Below, in pieces: positions 38,555 to 46,777 of a stretch of DNA of 64,000 nt. Under the pieces are notes generated by a model that worked only from the letters and a program-made list of their open reading frames with translations, was not told the origin of the DNA and made no database searches. The stretch spans positions 1 through 64,000 of the IMG/VR virus record IMGVR_UViG_3300032805_000003; one strand, 5' to 3'. The position numbers and the translations under genes are program-made. The DNA is from a virus. Each line of letters begins with the position of its first letter. The first letter of the stretch is position 1.

Positions 38555-38803
38555 TTATCCGGTGCTGGTTTCCAGCAGGTCGTCGGTCTGGACGTCAAGC
38601 GCTTGCGCTAGCGCCAGCAAGCTGGCGGGCGCTGGCCGGATCCGGCCGCGTTCATAGCGGGAAATCTGGCCAGCTGTGACTGGCCGGCCGTCCTCGGCTT
38701 CAGCGCACAAGGCCGACAACTGCCGCAGCGTGAGACCGCGGCGAAGCCGGGCAGCCTTGATCGCCCGGCCGCTGACCTTTAGTTGATCTTGAGTTGCGGG
38801 CAC
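38555..38803 (-). CDS. XRE-family repressor candidate (immunity)
   Basis: An 82-residue product from GTG 38803. It is a single Cro/CI-type helix-turn-helix domain: KAARLRRGLTLRQLSALC, VTAGQISRYERGRIRPAPAS, LALAQALDVQTDDLL. No ribosome binding site precedes the GTG; instead a TAGTTT -10 box lies 6 bases upstream, consistent with a leaderless mRNA. Divergence from the 38951 gene with shared operator motifs makes it the likely lysogeny repressor, although it lacks a separate dimerisation domain. Confidence 0.8.
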   Translation of the reverse strand: MPATQDQLKVSGRAIKAARLRRGLTLRQLSALCAEAEDGRPVTAGQISRYERGRIRPAPASLLALAQALDVQTDDLLETSTG

Positions 38804-38950
38804 GACAGCAAACTACCGCTGGATAGCACAGAAAGCAACAGATTAAAACAGCTATCAGATAGCGTTCGTTGCTTTTTGTTGCTGGCCTGCGCTGAATGCG
38901 GCTATCCTGCGTCCGGAACGGGGTTCAGCAGACGGCAAAGGGCAGGGAAC
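38804..38950. promoter_or_regulatory. divergent immunity operator/promoter region
   Basis: Leftward promoter: TTGCTT, 17 bp, TAGTTT ending 6 bases before the repressor GTG. Rightward promoter: TTGCTG (38879-38884), 18 bp, TATCCT (38903-38908). Operator motifs: GCTGGATAGC (38818-38827) in the leftward spacer, GCTATCAGATAGC (38851-38863, palindrome around one central base) in the middle, and GGCTATCCTGC (38900-38910) over the rightward -10. The first recurs exactly at 6890-6899. Confidence 0.75.
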
Positions 38951-39388
38951 ATGCCAGAGCAGACCCGGCAACGGGCCAGGCTCAATGCGCTGATGGAAGA
39001 CCGGCGCCTTGAGTTGCGCATGCGCTGGCGCGACGTCGCCACCAGCGCAGGCATCACCTACGAAACTCTCCGGGCTGTGCGCCGCGGCGGCCAGGAGATC
39101 CGGGACCTGACCAAGCGAGCCATCGAAGACGGCTTGCTGTGGGAACGCGGCTCAGTCGACACCATCCTCAAGGGCGGCGACCCGGTTCCGCTCGCCCCCA
39201 GCGCCGTGTCCCGCAGCCAGCGTTACGATGACCCGCGCCTGCAAGAAGTCTCGGATGCTGTCGCTGACATGGATCTTGACCCGGAGCTCAAAGCCGGCAT
39301 GGTCGCGTTCGCGATCGGCTTTTTCCGCCAGCAAGACACAGCCGCCAGCGCGGACGGCCGCCGGACTCGCGCTGGCCGGCCTGCCTGA
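38951..39388 (+). CDS. helix-turn-helix regulator, divergent from the repressor
   Basis: A 145-residue product from ATG 38951 (CAGGGAAC upstream). Residues about 12-60 hold an XRE-like helix-turn-helix (LELRMRWRDVATSAGITYET, LRAVRRGGQEIRDLTKRAIE). A helical C-terminal part follows with acidic residues (VADMDLDPELKAGMVAF). As the first rightward gene from the immunity region it may be a Cro-like or activator protein. Confidence 0.72.
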   Translation: MPEQTRQRARLNALMEDRRLELRMRWRDVATSAGITYETLRAVRRGGQEIRDLTKRAIEDGLLWERGSVDTILKGGDPVPLAPSAVSRSQRYDDPRLQEVSDAVADMDLDPELKAGMVAFAIGFFRQQDTAASADGRRTRAGRPA

Positions 39389-39431
39389 AAATCATGTCGC
39401 AGCGCGTAACCCGCTGTAGCATCCCGGTGCT

Positions 39432-39734
39432 GTGACCGGAACACCCGACGACTTGCCAGCCCGGGTCACCCAGCTGGAAAACCGCATGGCGATGATCGAA
39501 CGGTTCTTCCGCAGCATCGCCAGCGACGACGGCCCGAACGGCTGCCAGGTGATCAGAATCATCCTCGACGGCCAGCCGGTGACGGTGTCTGTCCCGGCTG
39601 GTGAACCAGTCGACCTGGACGCGATCTGCCTGGCTGTCCAGCAGCAACGGCAGTCAAGGCAGCCCGCTGTGTCGCCCGCCGACGAAAGGTACGCCGGCCT
39701 TCACCCGGTCAGCCCGCCGCCGGATATCGCCTGA
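39432..39734 (+). CDS. hypothetical protein with N-terminal coiled coil
   Basis: A 100-residue product from GTG 39432. DLPARVTQLENRMAMIERFF is a short coiled coil; then a beta-hairpin-like segment (VIRIILDGQPVTVSVPAG). No family recognised. Convergent with the GNAT gene, 4 bases away. Confidence 0.55.
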   Translation: MTGTPDDLPARVTQLENRMAMIERFFRSIASDDGPNGCQVIRIILDGQPVTVSVPAGEPVDLDAICLAVQQQRQSRQPAVSPADERYAGLHPVSPPPDIA

Positions 39735-39738
39735 GAAC

Positions 39739-40476
39739 TCAGGCGTTCATGTCCATGTCGTACAGAACCAGCAGCCCCGGACCCTGGAAACGTTCGACAG
39801 CGCCGTTGTCGAATTGCACTATCCACCGGCCGTCGTCGCCCCGGCCGGTGACCCGGCCTTGCCCGTAGTTCTCGGCGAACACCCGGGCTCCTTCCTCGAG
39901 CACCGGCTTCTCCCGGGTCATCCATACCGGCACCGGCGCCGAGAACATCTCCCGCGCCTCCGGATCCGGCCCGGCCGGGAGCCGGAACAGCGCGCCGGAT
40001 CGTTTCCCGGGGACTTCAGCGACCCGGACGAGCTCGGCGCCCTGGCGCTGGTACCAGGCCCGCAGCGGGGCGGCGTCATCCAGCCGGTACACATCCAGCC
40101 GCAGCCAGGGAATCCCGGCCTGGTGCGCCTGGTCTGCCGCCCACCGCAGCATCGGCCCGCCGAGTCCCCGGCCCCAGGCCAGGGATGTCGCCATCTTGGA
40201 GACGTACATCGCCGGCTCGGCCAGCTCTTCGCGGGTCCAGAAGCCCGGGTCGCCCTGCGGCGACAAGGTGATCGTCCCGGCGATCCGGTTGTCGTCTTCG
40301 CGCATCGTCAGCCAGGTCCAGCCCTGTGCGACGATCGACGCGACCCGGGCGTGCGAAACCAGGTCACCGTCCCACTGGCTGGATCCGCGTTCCCGCAGCC
40401 AGCTGGCGCGTTCTCGCAACAGCCGCTGGACGTCGAACCGGCGCCCGGAAGTAGCCGGGTACATGACATATCTCAT
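39739..40476 (-). CDS. GNAT-family acetyltransferase
   Basis: A 245-residue product from ATG 40476. N-terminal ~170 residues follow the GNAT fold: RIAGTITLSPQGDP, MYVSKMATSLAWGRGLGGPM (acetyl-CoA loop R/Q-x-x-G-x-G/A, here AWGRGLGG), IPWLRLDVYRLDDAAPLRAWYQRQGA. A C-terminal ~75-residue beta-rich extension (VTGRGDDGRWIVQFDNGAVE) is additional. It is the downstream partner of the GntR gene (4-base overlap), a pairing common on actinomycete plasmids and integrating elements. Confidence 0.88.
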   Translation of the reverse strand: MRYVMYPATSGRRFDVQRLLRERASWLRERGSSQWDGDLVSHARVASIVAQGWTWLTMREDDNRIAGTITLSPQGDPGFWTREELAEPAMYVSKMATSLAWGRGLGGPMLRWAADQAHQAGIPWLRLDVYRLDDAAPLRAWYQRQGAELVRVAEVPGKRSGALFRLPAGPDPEAREMFSAPVPVWMTREKPVLEEGARVFAENYGQGRVTGRGDDGRWIVQFDNGAVERFQGPGLLVLYDMDMNA

Positions 40477-41240
40477 CCTGGTAGCTCCGCAATCAGCCGG
40501 GCCCGGTCAGCAGGCCAGATCGTTACCGTCAGCTTGAGCGGCCGCCCGTCGCCGGTCCGGCCGGTGGTGTACTGGACGATCACCGGAACGCCTTGCGGGA
40601 TCCGCAGCTGCTCGGCTTCGCCGCGGGTCGGCATCCGTGCCTCGAATTCGTAAACGAAGACGTCTTGCTCCAGCCCGTGCTCGCGCATCAGCAAGATCAC
40701 GCCCTGGGGCACGTCAGCCGGGTGCATGATCTGCGGGATCTGGCCGGCGACGTCCATCGGGTAGAACGTATCCGACAGGTTGTGCGGGTCGCCGTCTACA
40801 GTCCGCAGATGATGCCGGACCAGCACCGCGTCGCCTTGCTTGATCCCGAGCCGGCGGGCGACTTCCGCGTCAGCGTCGTCGATCCGGACCATGATCGCCT
40901 GCTGGCCTGGTTCGCGGCCCAGGTCCCGGACGTCTGTCATCCAGGCGTCCCGGCCTGCGCTGCGGCGCTGGTCCGCGCGGGCTCGCGTTTCGGACTGGGC
41001 GAACGGGACCGTCAGCGGTTCGTGTTTCCGGACGCGCCGTGGCCGGCCTTGCCCGGGTGTGGTGATCAGCCCGTCGTGTTCCAGGTCGCCGAGCGCTTTC
41101 CGGATAGTGTCCCGCGAGTACCCGTACCGGCTCATCAGATCCTGCTCGGACGGGAACGAGTCATCGGGGGCCAGGTCGCCAGCGTCGATGCGGTCACGCA
41201 GGTCGTCGTAGACCTCACGGCGCTTGGACCGTTCGGTCAC
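40473..41240 (-). CDS. GntR-family (HutC/KorSA-type) transcriptional regulator
   Basis: A 255-residue product; GTG 41240 has GGAGGT 6 bases upstream. N-terminal winged helix: VYDDLRDRIDAGDLAPDDSF, PSEQDLMSRYGYSRDTIRKAL, GLITTPGQGRPRRV. The C-terminal UTRA-type ligand domain includes LGIKQGDAVLVRHHLRTVDG and VPVIVQYTTGRTG. In pSAM2-type elements such regulators (KorSA) repress their own and transfer genes. Repeats of GTACGTACAAG just upstream are likely operators. Confidence 0.9.
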   Translation of the reverse strand: MTERSKRREVYDDLRDRIDAGDLAPDDSFPSEQDLMSRYGYSRDTIRKALGDLEHDGLITTPGQGRPRRVRKHEPLTVPFAQSETRARADQRRSAGRDAWMTDVRDLGREPGQQAIMVRIDDADAEVARRLGIKQGDAVLVRHHLRTVDGDPHNLSDTFYPMDVAGQIPQIMHPADVPQGVILLMREHGLEQDVFVYEFEARMPTRGEAEQLRIPQGVPVIVQYTTGRTGDGRPLKLTVTIWPADRARLIAELPG

Positions 41241-41426
41241 GCCGGCACCTCCGCCTCCGGTCACGGGGAAAGTCCGTACAAGTATCTTGCCACCTCCGCC
41301 GATCGCGGTTACCGTGTACGTACAAGCATGCATGGTACGTACAAGGTGGTCAAGGATGAACGGTCTCCCGCACATCACGATCTTCCACGGCTTCTGGGGC
41401 TGGAGCCAGATGCAGGAGACGTCCCG
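41241..41426. promoter_or_regulatory. GntR operator array between gntR and whiB
   Basis: GTACGTACAAG occurs at 41316-41326 and 41335-41345, flanking CATGCATG, with a related CGTACAAG at 41276-41283. This gives a palindromic, repeated target in the divergent control region. A short frame (ATG 41356, 24 codons, ending MQETSR) ends on the whiB GTG with a one-base-offset overlap and could be a leader peptide; not annotated as a gene. Confidence 0.7.
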
Positions 41427-41981
41427 GTGACCGCTGCCGCCGAATGGGCCGTGCCCGCCAGGCCAGCTCTCACCCGTGTCCCTGACTTGCCCGAGCCGGA
41501 TGTCACCCGGGCGCTGGGCTTGATGCGCGAAGGCGTCCAGGTCCGCAGCATCGCCGTAGCCCTCGGCCGTACCGCCCAGGAGATCCGCGACGCCGGCATC
41601 GCTCACGGCTGGACCTGGTCGCCAGCCGAACGCCGGATGATCCGCGAGGGGATGACCTTGCCGCCGCCGCATGAAGGTGCCCGGCCAGCGCGCCACCCCG
41701 GGCCGGCCGCCCCGGAAACGCTCGCCAGGATCTTCGGGATCTTCTCTGACACTGCCGCCGGAGACCTGGCCTGGATGGACGACGGCTTGTGCGCCGAAAC
41801 CGACCCGGAAGCGTTCTTCCCCGAGAAAGGCGGGTCGACGCGGGAAGCCAAGATGGTCTGCCGGTCGTGCGAGGTCCGAGCCGAATGCCTCGAGTACGCG
41901 CTGGAGCGCGACGAGCGGTTCGGGATCTGGGGCGGCCTGTCCGAACGGGAACGACGCCGGCTCAAGCGCCAGCGAGCCTGA
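41427..41981 (+). CDS. WhiB-family iron-sulfur protein (1)
   Basis: A 184-residue product; GTG 41427 has AGGAGA 8 bases upstream. Residues about 20-75 hold a helix-turn-helix-like segment (REGVQVRSIAVALGRTAQEI). The WhiB domain (residues about 112-184) has four Cys (GLCAETDPEAFFPEKG; MVCRSCEVRAECLEYAL) to hold a 4Fe-4S cluster, then the FGIWGGLSERERRRLKR turn and basic tail. WhiB proteins regulate transcription with sigma factors; phage WhiBs can block host septation or superinfection. Preceding HTH makes this an unusual fusion. Confidence 0.9.
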   Translation: MTAAAEWAVPARPALTRVPDLPEPDVTRALGLMREGVQVRSIAVALGRTAQEIRDAGIAHGWTWSPAERRMIREGMTLPPPHEGARPARHPGPAAPETLARIFGIFSDTAAGDLAWMDDGLCAETDPEAFFPEKGGSTREAKMVCRSCEVRAECLEYALERDERFGIWGGLSERERRRLKRQRA

Positions 41982-41995
41982 AAGGGAACCTGACT

Positions 41996-42454
41996 GTGCC
42001 AACCAAGATCGTTCACAACCAGCCGGCGCGGGTGACCGTCGAATACGGCAGCGGGCCCAGCGGCAGCACCGTCGCGCTGGTCGTCTTGCTGGTCGTCGCG
42101 ATGGCCGCCGCCGGCGGAGCCGCCCGCGCCGGGCATCTTCTCGACGGCGTGCTGCGCTTCGCCCTGATCGTAACCGCGTGCGTTGCTGTCGCCGGGCTCC
42201 TGATCCTGGCTCACCTGCTGCGGCGAGTGTTCTGGAACTATCACCGCCAGCGCGAGCAGGAAGCGCTGGCCGCGCAAACTCAGGCCCGCGAGATCGCCGT
42301 CCAGACCCGGACCGCGATAAGCCAGCAGGCTGCCGCTGCTGACGTCCCGGCGATCGCCCCCAGGTTCGACGCCGACACCGCCTACGTCCTGTCCGGCGAC
42401 GCCGTCCAGACCGTCCGGGTCGAACGCTTCCCGAAAGAGGAGGACACCCCGTGA
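41996..42454 (+). CDS. two-helix membrane protein of the transfer-like module
   Basis: A 152-residue product from GTG 41996 (AAAGGGA upstream). Two membrane segments (ALVVLLVVAMAAAGGAA; ALIVTACVAVAGLLILAHLL, residues about 26-42 and 56-76), then a coiled coil (NYHRQREQEALAAQTQ) and a soluble tail. Overlaps the next gene by 4 bases. Resembles spread-type membrane proteins of actinomycete plasmids in position only. Confidence 0.65.
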   Translation: MPTKIVHNQPARVTVEYGSGPSGSTVALVVLLVVAMAAAGGAARAGHLLDGVLRFALIVTACVAVAGLLILAHLLRRVFWNYHRQREQEALAAQTQAREIAVQTRTAISQQAAAADVPAIAPRFDADTAYVLSGDAVQTVRVERFPKEEDTP

Positions 42455-42906
42455 ACATCCTCGCCGCCCTGGCCGCATCCGCCGCCGGCATCGTCGCTAT
42501 CGCTGTCGCGATGGTGGTCTCGATGCACTACACCCACCTGCCGTCCGGGCTGCACCCGTGGATCGCCCGCCTGATCATCGTGATCATGTACTGCGGCGGG
42601 TCGGTGATCGTCGCCGCCGGCCTCGGCTCGGTCGTCTCCGGCCTGATCGCCGACGCCGTCGACCTGATCGGCGGCCAGTACGCCGGACTGATCAACGTCG
42701 GCATCATCATCTTCGCGCTGGTCATGCTCGTCGGCCTGGTCGCCGAACTGATCTGGGCGCCCAGCACAGACGTGGCGATCACCGCCGCGTGCATCCCGCT
42801 GCTGCTGTCGCTCGTCGCCGGCGGGTTCATCCATCAGTTCTACCTGGACACCACCGCACCAGGCCAGCAGATCGCCGCCCAGATCATGGCCTGGGTCGCA
42901 GGCTGA
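42451..42906 (+). CDS. polytopic membrane protein
   Basis: A 151-residue product from GTG 42451 with about four hydrophobic segments and little else. It fits a Spd-like helper protein for the FtsK-type translocase, an inference from gene order; no family recognised. Confidence 0.65.
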   Translation: MNILAALAASAAGIVAIAVAMVVSMHYTHLPSGLHPWIARLIIVIMYCGGSVIVAAGLGSVVSGLIADAVDLIGGQYAGLINVGIIIFALVMLVGLVAELIWAPSTDVAITAACIPLLLSLVAGGFIHQFYLDTTAPGQQIAAQIMAWVAG

Positions 42907-42920
42907 AAGGACCATCACCG

Positions 42921-43814
42921 ATGCACATCTTCCTCGCTCTCGCGATCCTGGGGCTGGCGGTGTACGGCGCTGGCGCTATGACGACCCGCATGGTCCGGCA
43001 CGTCGCCAGCAGCGCCAGCAGCACCCCCGGCGCGAAGCGAGTCGCCGGCCAGGTCCAGCAACGCGGCCGCGCCGCCCGGGGTGCCGCCGGAACCAGAAGC
43101 AAGCAAGCTGCTCAAGTCGGCCAGCGGCGGATCAGCGAGATCTGGCATGAAGCGTTCGCTTTGAACTGGCTGGAGAAACACCGGGCCCGCCGGGCGGCGA
43201 ACCCGGGCAGCGTGCGGCCAGTCCGGCAGCGCGTCACTGAATGGATCGGCGCTCGCCGCAAGCCGCCAGCCTCGGGCAGTCAGCCACAGCAGCCGATCGC
43301 GCCACCAGGACCATCCAGCACGCTGGGCGGGGCCATGCCACCGCCCGCGGCCAAGCCTGCCGCCCCGGCCGCGCATCCCGCGCCGGCTACCCACTCGCCT
43401 TCGCACCCGCCGTCGACTAACGGAAAGGCTCCTACTCCGATGACCCAGCCCGTCAGCGCCCCCCCTGTCTCCGGAGCATCCGGAGACCTGTTCACCGCCG
43501 CCAACCAGCTCGTCGGATCCTCCCTCGCCGGCGGGATGCAGTCCAAGCGCCGCGGTGTGCACACCCTCGCCGAAGCAGTCGACTACTTCGCGAACCTGCT
43601 CCACCAGTTCTCGTCCCGGCTGGCCGAACCCGACCAGGGATATCCGGCGGCCGTGTGGGAGCCGATCGCCCAGGCTGCCGCGCATCTCAAGGGATGCGGC
43701 TCCAAGCTCGGCGAATCCGACACCGCGCTCGCCACCCTCGCGAACACGCCGATGGGCGACGTCGCGACCTCTACCGTCAAGTCGCCTCACCACGACCAGG
43801 TGAACAGTGAGTAA
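42921..43814 (+). CDS. membrane-anchored protein with conserved C-terminal domain, upstream of ftsK-like gene
   Basis: A 297-residue product from ATG 42921 (GAAAGGA upstream). N-terminal membrane helix (FLALAILGLAVYGAGAM), a basic region, a Pro/Ala-rich linker, and a helical C-terminal domain (residues about 185-290: LFTAANQLVGSSLAGG, HTLAEAVDYFANLLHQF, GCGSKLGESDTALATLA). Its stop overlaps the translocase start, suggesting a partner of that protein. Confidence 0.65.
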   Translation: MHIFLALAILGLAVYGAGAMTTRMVRHVASSASSTPGAKRVAGQVQQRGRAARGAAGTRSKQAAQVGQRRISEIWHEAFALNWLEKHRARRAANPGSVRPVRQRVTEWIGARRKPPASGSQPQQPIAPPGPSSTLGGAMPPPAAKPAAPAAHPAPATHSPSHPPSTNGKAPTPMTQPVSAPPVSGASGDLFTAANQLVGSSLAGGMQSKRRGVHTLAEAVDYFANLLHQFSSRLAEPDQGYPAAVWEPIAQAAAHLKGCGSKLGESDTALATLANTPMGDVATSTVKSPHHDQVNSE

Positions 43815-45858
43815 GACCGCCGCCCCCCCGCACCCGCCCCAGAGCTTGCCCGGCAAGCCCAGGTTCACCTGGCTCGTGCCGCTGTGGATGCGACGTCACC
43901 GGCATCTGACCGTGCCGCTCCTGCTTGTCCCGGCCGTCTTCCCGGCTGCCGGGCTAGCGCTGCACACCAGCCGCTGGCGGGCCGAAACGCTGATCGCCTC
44001 CGGTGTCGTCCTGGCCTGCGTCTGGTTCTTCGCCCCCCACAAATGGGACCGCCCGGCGGAACGCTTCTACGCGATCGCGTCCGTCGCCGCCGCCGGCGGC
44101 TGGCTGACGTTCGCCGCCTACCGCGGCTTCAGCCGGTGGACCTGGATCGCCGCCGTCGTCCTCGCCGCCCTCTGGGGAGTGCCGTGGTGGTGGCACAAGC
44201 GGGTGCGCTTGTACTCGAGCTCGGCCCGCCTGGTCCGGTCCTGGAACAGCTGGTGGCAGGCCAACTCGCATCTGTGGAACGGCCAGGGCTCTGGTGTGAT
44301 CGACCTTGACCCGCGCCGGGACGTCGAAGAGCTCCGGATCCAGCTGGTCCCCGGCGTCCACCATGCTGAGGTGGTCAAAGACTGGCTGCCGCGGATCGAA
44401 TCCGCGCTTCAGGGCTATGTCCGGCACGGGATGGTCCGCGGCCAGGTCGACCCGCGCAACCCGTCTCAGGCGCTGATCCAGCTGCGCCGCGAGAACCCGC
44501 TCCGCGACGACGTCGAATGGGATCCGAAGCAAGCCCCGTCGACGATCACCCAGCCGGCGCCGATCGGGAAACACGGCGCCGGTAACTGGGTCAAGACGTT
44601 GCTGCTGCGTAACTGGTTCGTCCTCGGGATGACCCGCTGGGGCAAGTCGAACTGGCTGTCAGCGTTCCTGGCTACCGTCAGCCAGTGCGACGACGCGCTG
44701 CCCTGGCTGATCGACATGAAAGGCGGCCGGGCGACCCGCCCCTGGCTGCCCGCCCTGGACTGGGCCGCGGTGACGATCGACGAAGCCCGCCTGCTGCTCG
44801 GCTGCGCGCTGGCCGAGATCCAGGCCCGCGCTGAAGACGCCGAATCCGAAACCGAGCAGCTGGAGCCGACCCCGGAAGTCCCGGCCCTGTTCGTGATCAT
44901 CGACGAGACGCATGAGGTGACGTCGCTGCCGGTCGGTGACACCGAATGCGCGGTCCAGCTGTCGCGGGTGGTATCCCTCGGCAACGGCCTGGCGGTCTAC
45001 GGGGTGGTGGCGACACAGTACGGGTCGCTGGACGAGTCGGTCCGGTTCGCCCAGACCCGCGCGAACCTGGACGGCCGGGTCTGCTTCCATGTCGCCTCCA
45101 GCCGCGACGGCCAGTTCGCGCTGGAAGACTGGGCGAAGCTGGACGCGTCCCGCCTGGACGTCCCCGGCTCGTTCTATTACCAGCTCGGCGCTCGGGCGTC
45201 TGTCGAAGACGCCAAAGGCCCGCACATGCCGCACGCTCTTGTCCGGATGATCGCCGCGGCGAACGGCAAGCTGCGGGCCAGCCGGCCGCCGCTGCGGCTG
45301 TATTGCGGTGACCGGCCGATCAGCGACCAGCCGGGTGCGCCGACCTGGCAGCAGGTCTACGACGACCGGTGGAGGCGGTTGCCGGCCAAGTTCTGGAAAG
45401 ACGCCCCGCAGTGCGACGGGCTGGCCGTCCCGGGCCCGGCCTCTCCCCCGGTCGCAGCCCCGGCACCGTCGCCGGCTGCAGCCGGGCTGGCCGCCGACGC
45501 CGCGGCGATCGCCGCCCGGATCGAAGCTGACATCGCCGGCACCCCGGATATCAACCCGGGGCAGCTGGCGCGGATCCCGTCCGAGATCGAGCTCGAAACC
45601 GAGACGCTGCGCAAGATGGCCATGTTCGCTCGCTTGCTGACCGACGCCGACCCGCACATCACCCCGAAGGATCTTGTGAGCAAGTCGGGGATGTCGCGGG
45701 CGTGGATCATGGCGATGCTGCCTGATCTGGTCACAGACGAGGTTGTGATCAACTCTGGCAAGGGCCAGTACCGGGCAGTGCCGGGTGCTGACGTCTGGGC
45801 TGCTATCGAGGCCATCCGGGACCGGCGGGCCAGGTCGCTGACCGGGGCGACAGCCTGA
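43807..45858 (+). CDS. FtsK/SpoIIIE-type DNA translocase, TraB-like
   Basis: A 683-residue protein from GTG 43807. Four membrane helices in residues about 38-130, then an ATPase: Walker A GMTRWGKSN (about 277-285), IDMKGG, and Walker B LFVIIDETHEV. The C-terminus (about 600-683) is a winged helix (ITPKDLVSKSGMSRAWIMAM). Family knowledge: TraB of Streptomyces plasmids is such an FtsK-like pump that moves double-stranded DNA between cells and reads 8-bp repeats at clt through its winged helix. An 8-bp repeat array follows this gene directly. Confidence 0.9.
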   Translation: MSKTAAPPHPPQSLPGKPRFTWLVPLWMRRHRHLTVPLLLVPAVFPAAGLALHTSRWRAETLIASGVVLACVWFFAPHKWDRPAERFYAIASVAAAGGWLTFAAYRGFSRWTWIAAVVLAALWGVPWWWHKRVRLYSSSARLVRSWNSWWQANSHLWNGQGSGVIDLDPRRDVEELRIQLVPGVHHAEVVKDWLPRIESALQGYVRHGMVRGQVDPRNPSQALIQLRRENPLRDDVEWDPKQAPSTITQPAPIGKHGAGNWVKTLLLRNWFVLGMTRWGKSNWLSAFLATVSQCDDALPWLIDMKGGRATRPWLPALDWAAVTIDEARLLLGCALAEIQARAEDAESETEQLEPTPEVPALFVIIDETHEVTSLPVGDTECAVQLSRVVSLGNGLAVYGVVATQYGSLDESVRFAQTRANLDGRVCFHVASSRDGQFALEDWAKLDASRLDVPGSFYYQLGARASVEDAKGPHMPHALVRMIAAANGKLRASRPPLRLYCGDRPISDQPGAPTWQQVYDDRWRRLPAKFWKDAPQCDGLAVPGPASPPVAAPAPSPAAAGLAADAAAIAARIEADIAGTPDINPGQLARIPSEIELETETLRKMAMFARLLTDADPHITPKDLVSKSGMSRAWIMAMLPDLVTDEVVINSGKGQYRAVPGADVWAAIEAIRDRRARSLTGATA

Positions 45859-45909
45859 GGTGTCCAGGAGGCCGGACGGTGCCTGTCGCATCCCGCAGCA
45901 GGCGCCTAC

Positions 45910-46048
45910 GCGCGCGCGCGCGAGTGGACATCCAGCTGGACACCAGCGCTGTCCAGCTGGACACCCCGCTGGACACCAGGGGACCGGATCAAACCAGCCG
46001 ATAGACACCAGCCCAGGGCAAAGCCGCCCGTAGACACCGATAGACACC
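45910..46048. repeat. clt-like array: seven 8-bp direct repeats TRGACACC plus a CG run
   Basis: In the intergenic region after the translocase gene, TGGACACC/TAGACACC occurs at 45937, 45958, 45970, 46002, 46031 and 46041, and TGGACATC at 45925, all in one orientation; spacing is irregular (10-32 bp). An alternating (CG)7 stretch at 45910-45923 precedes it. The 8-bp repeat size and position match TraB recognition sequences at the clt locus of conjugative Streptomyces plasmids. Confidence 0.72.
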
Positions 46049-46071
46049 AGCAGAACAGAAGGTGAGGGATC

Positions 46072-46740
46072 ATGCTCGGTCGTGAACACGCCCTGTCCGG
46101 GCTAGCCGCCGGGCTGGCCGTCGCCGGGCTCGGGCTGCATCTGCACACCGGCCCGCTGCTGGCGCTGGCTGCCGGAACCGGCGCGTTCGCCACCGTCCCG
46201 GACATGGACACCCTCCATTCGTGCGCCGCCCGGTCGCTCGGTTTCCTGTCCGAAGCGTTCGCCTTGCTGATCGAAAAACTGTCGGGCGGGCACCGGCACG
46301 CCACCCACAGCCTGCTCGGCGTCGCGGTGTTCACCCTGGACGCCCAGATAGCGTGCTATTACCGGCATGACCCGGGCGGCCGGATCGGCCTCGGCCTGGT
46401 CCTGGCGATCGCGCTGGCCGCAGGCCTGCGCGCGCTGCATGTCCACCGGAACCTGGCTGACCTGCTCGCGCTGCCCGCCGCCGCGGCGATCGCGGTAACC
46501 GGCTGGAACCTCGAGCTGGTGCCGCTGGCGTGCGGCCTGGGCTGCCTGACGCACATCACCGGAGACATGCTGACCACCGAAGGCTGCCCGCTGGCCTGGC
46601 CGGTGACGCTCAAGCATTACCGGCTGCTGCCCGGCCCGCTGGATTTCACCACCGGCACCTGGCGCGAAACCTGGGTCGTGTTCCCCAGCCTGCTGGGAGC
46701 GATCGGGTTGCTCGGTTACCTGGCTGTGACAACACACTGA
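46072..46740 (+). CDS. YdjM-like membrane-bound metal-dependent hydrolase
   Basis: A 222-residue product from ATG 46072. Motifs REHALSGLAAGLAVA, FATVPDMDTLHS, and GHRHATHSLLG followed by several membrane helices fit the YdjM/DUF457 family with metal-binding His and Asp. Members are membrane hydrolases of unclear substrate, often in mobile elements and under DNA-damage control. A late ITGDMLTTEGCPLAWP motif adds conserved Asp. Confidence 0.82.
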   Translation: MLGREHALSGLAAGLAVAGLGLHLHTGPLLALAAGTGAFATVPDMDTLHSCAARSLGFLSEAFALLIEKLSGGHRHATHSLLGVAVFTLDAQIACYYRHDPGGRIGLGLVLAIALAAGLRALHVHRNLADLLALPAAAAIAVTGWNLELVPLACGLGCLTHITGDMLTTEGCPLAWPVTLKHYRLLPGPLDFTTGTWRETWVVFPSLLGAIGLLGYLAVTTH

Positions 46741-46777
46741 CCAGATGTCCTCCGCTACCCCCGGGAAAGGCGCGACC

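Noticed and set aside
40593-41426. N-terminal part of a 462-codon plus-strand frame ending in WhiB
   Set aside because: The first ~278 codons are antisense to the GntR gene; the WhiB gene starts at GTG 41427 with its own ribosome binding site.
41241-42491. Upstream extension of the GntR frame (672 codons in total)
   Set aside because: It runs antisense through whiB and the membrane gene; GTG 41240 with GGAGGT is the natural start.
44659-46089. 476-codon open frame on the minus strand opposite the translocase gene
   Set aside because: It is antisense to a convincing FtsK-like ATPase, has no ribosome binding site and a composition typical of high-GC shadow frames.
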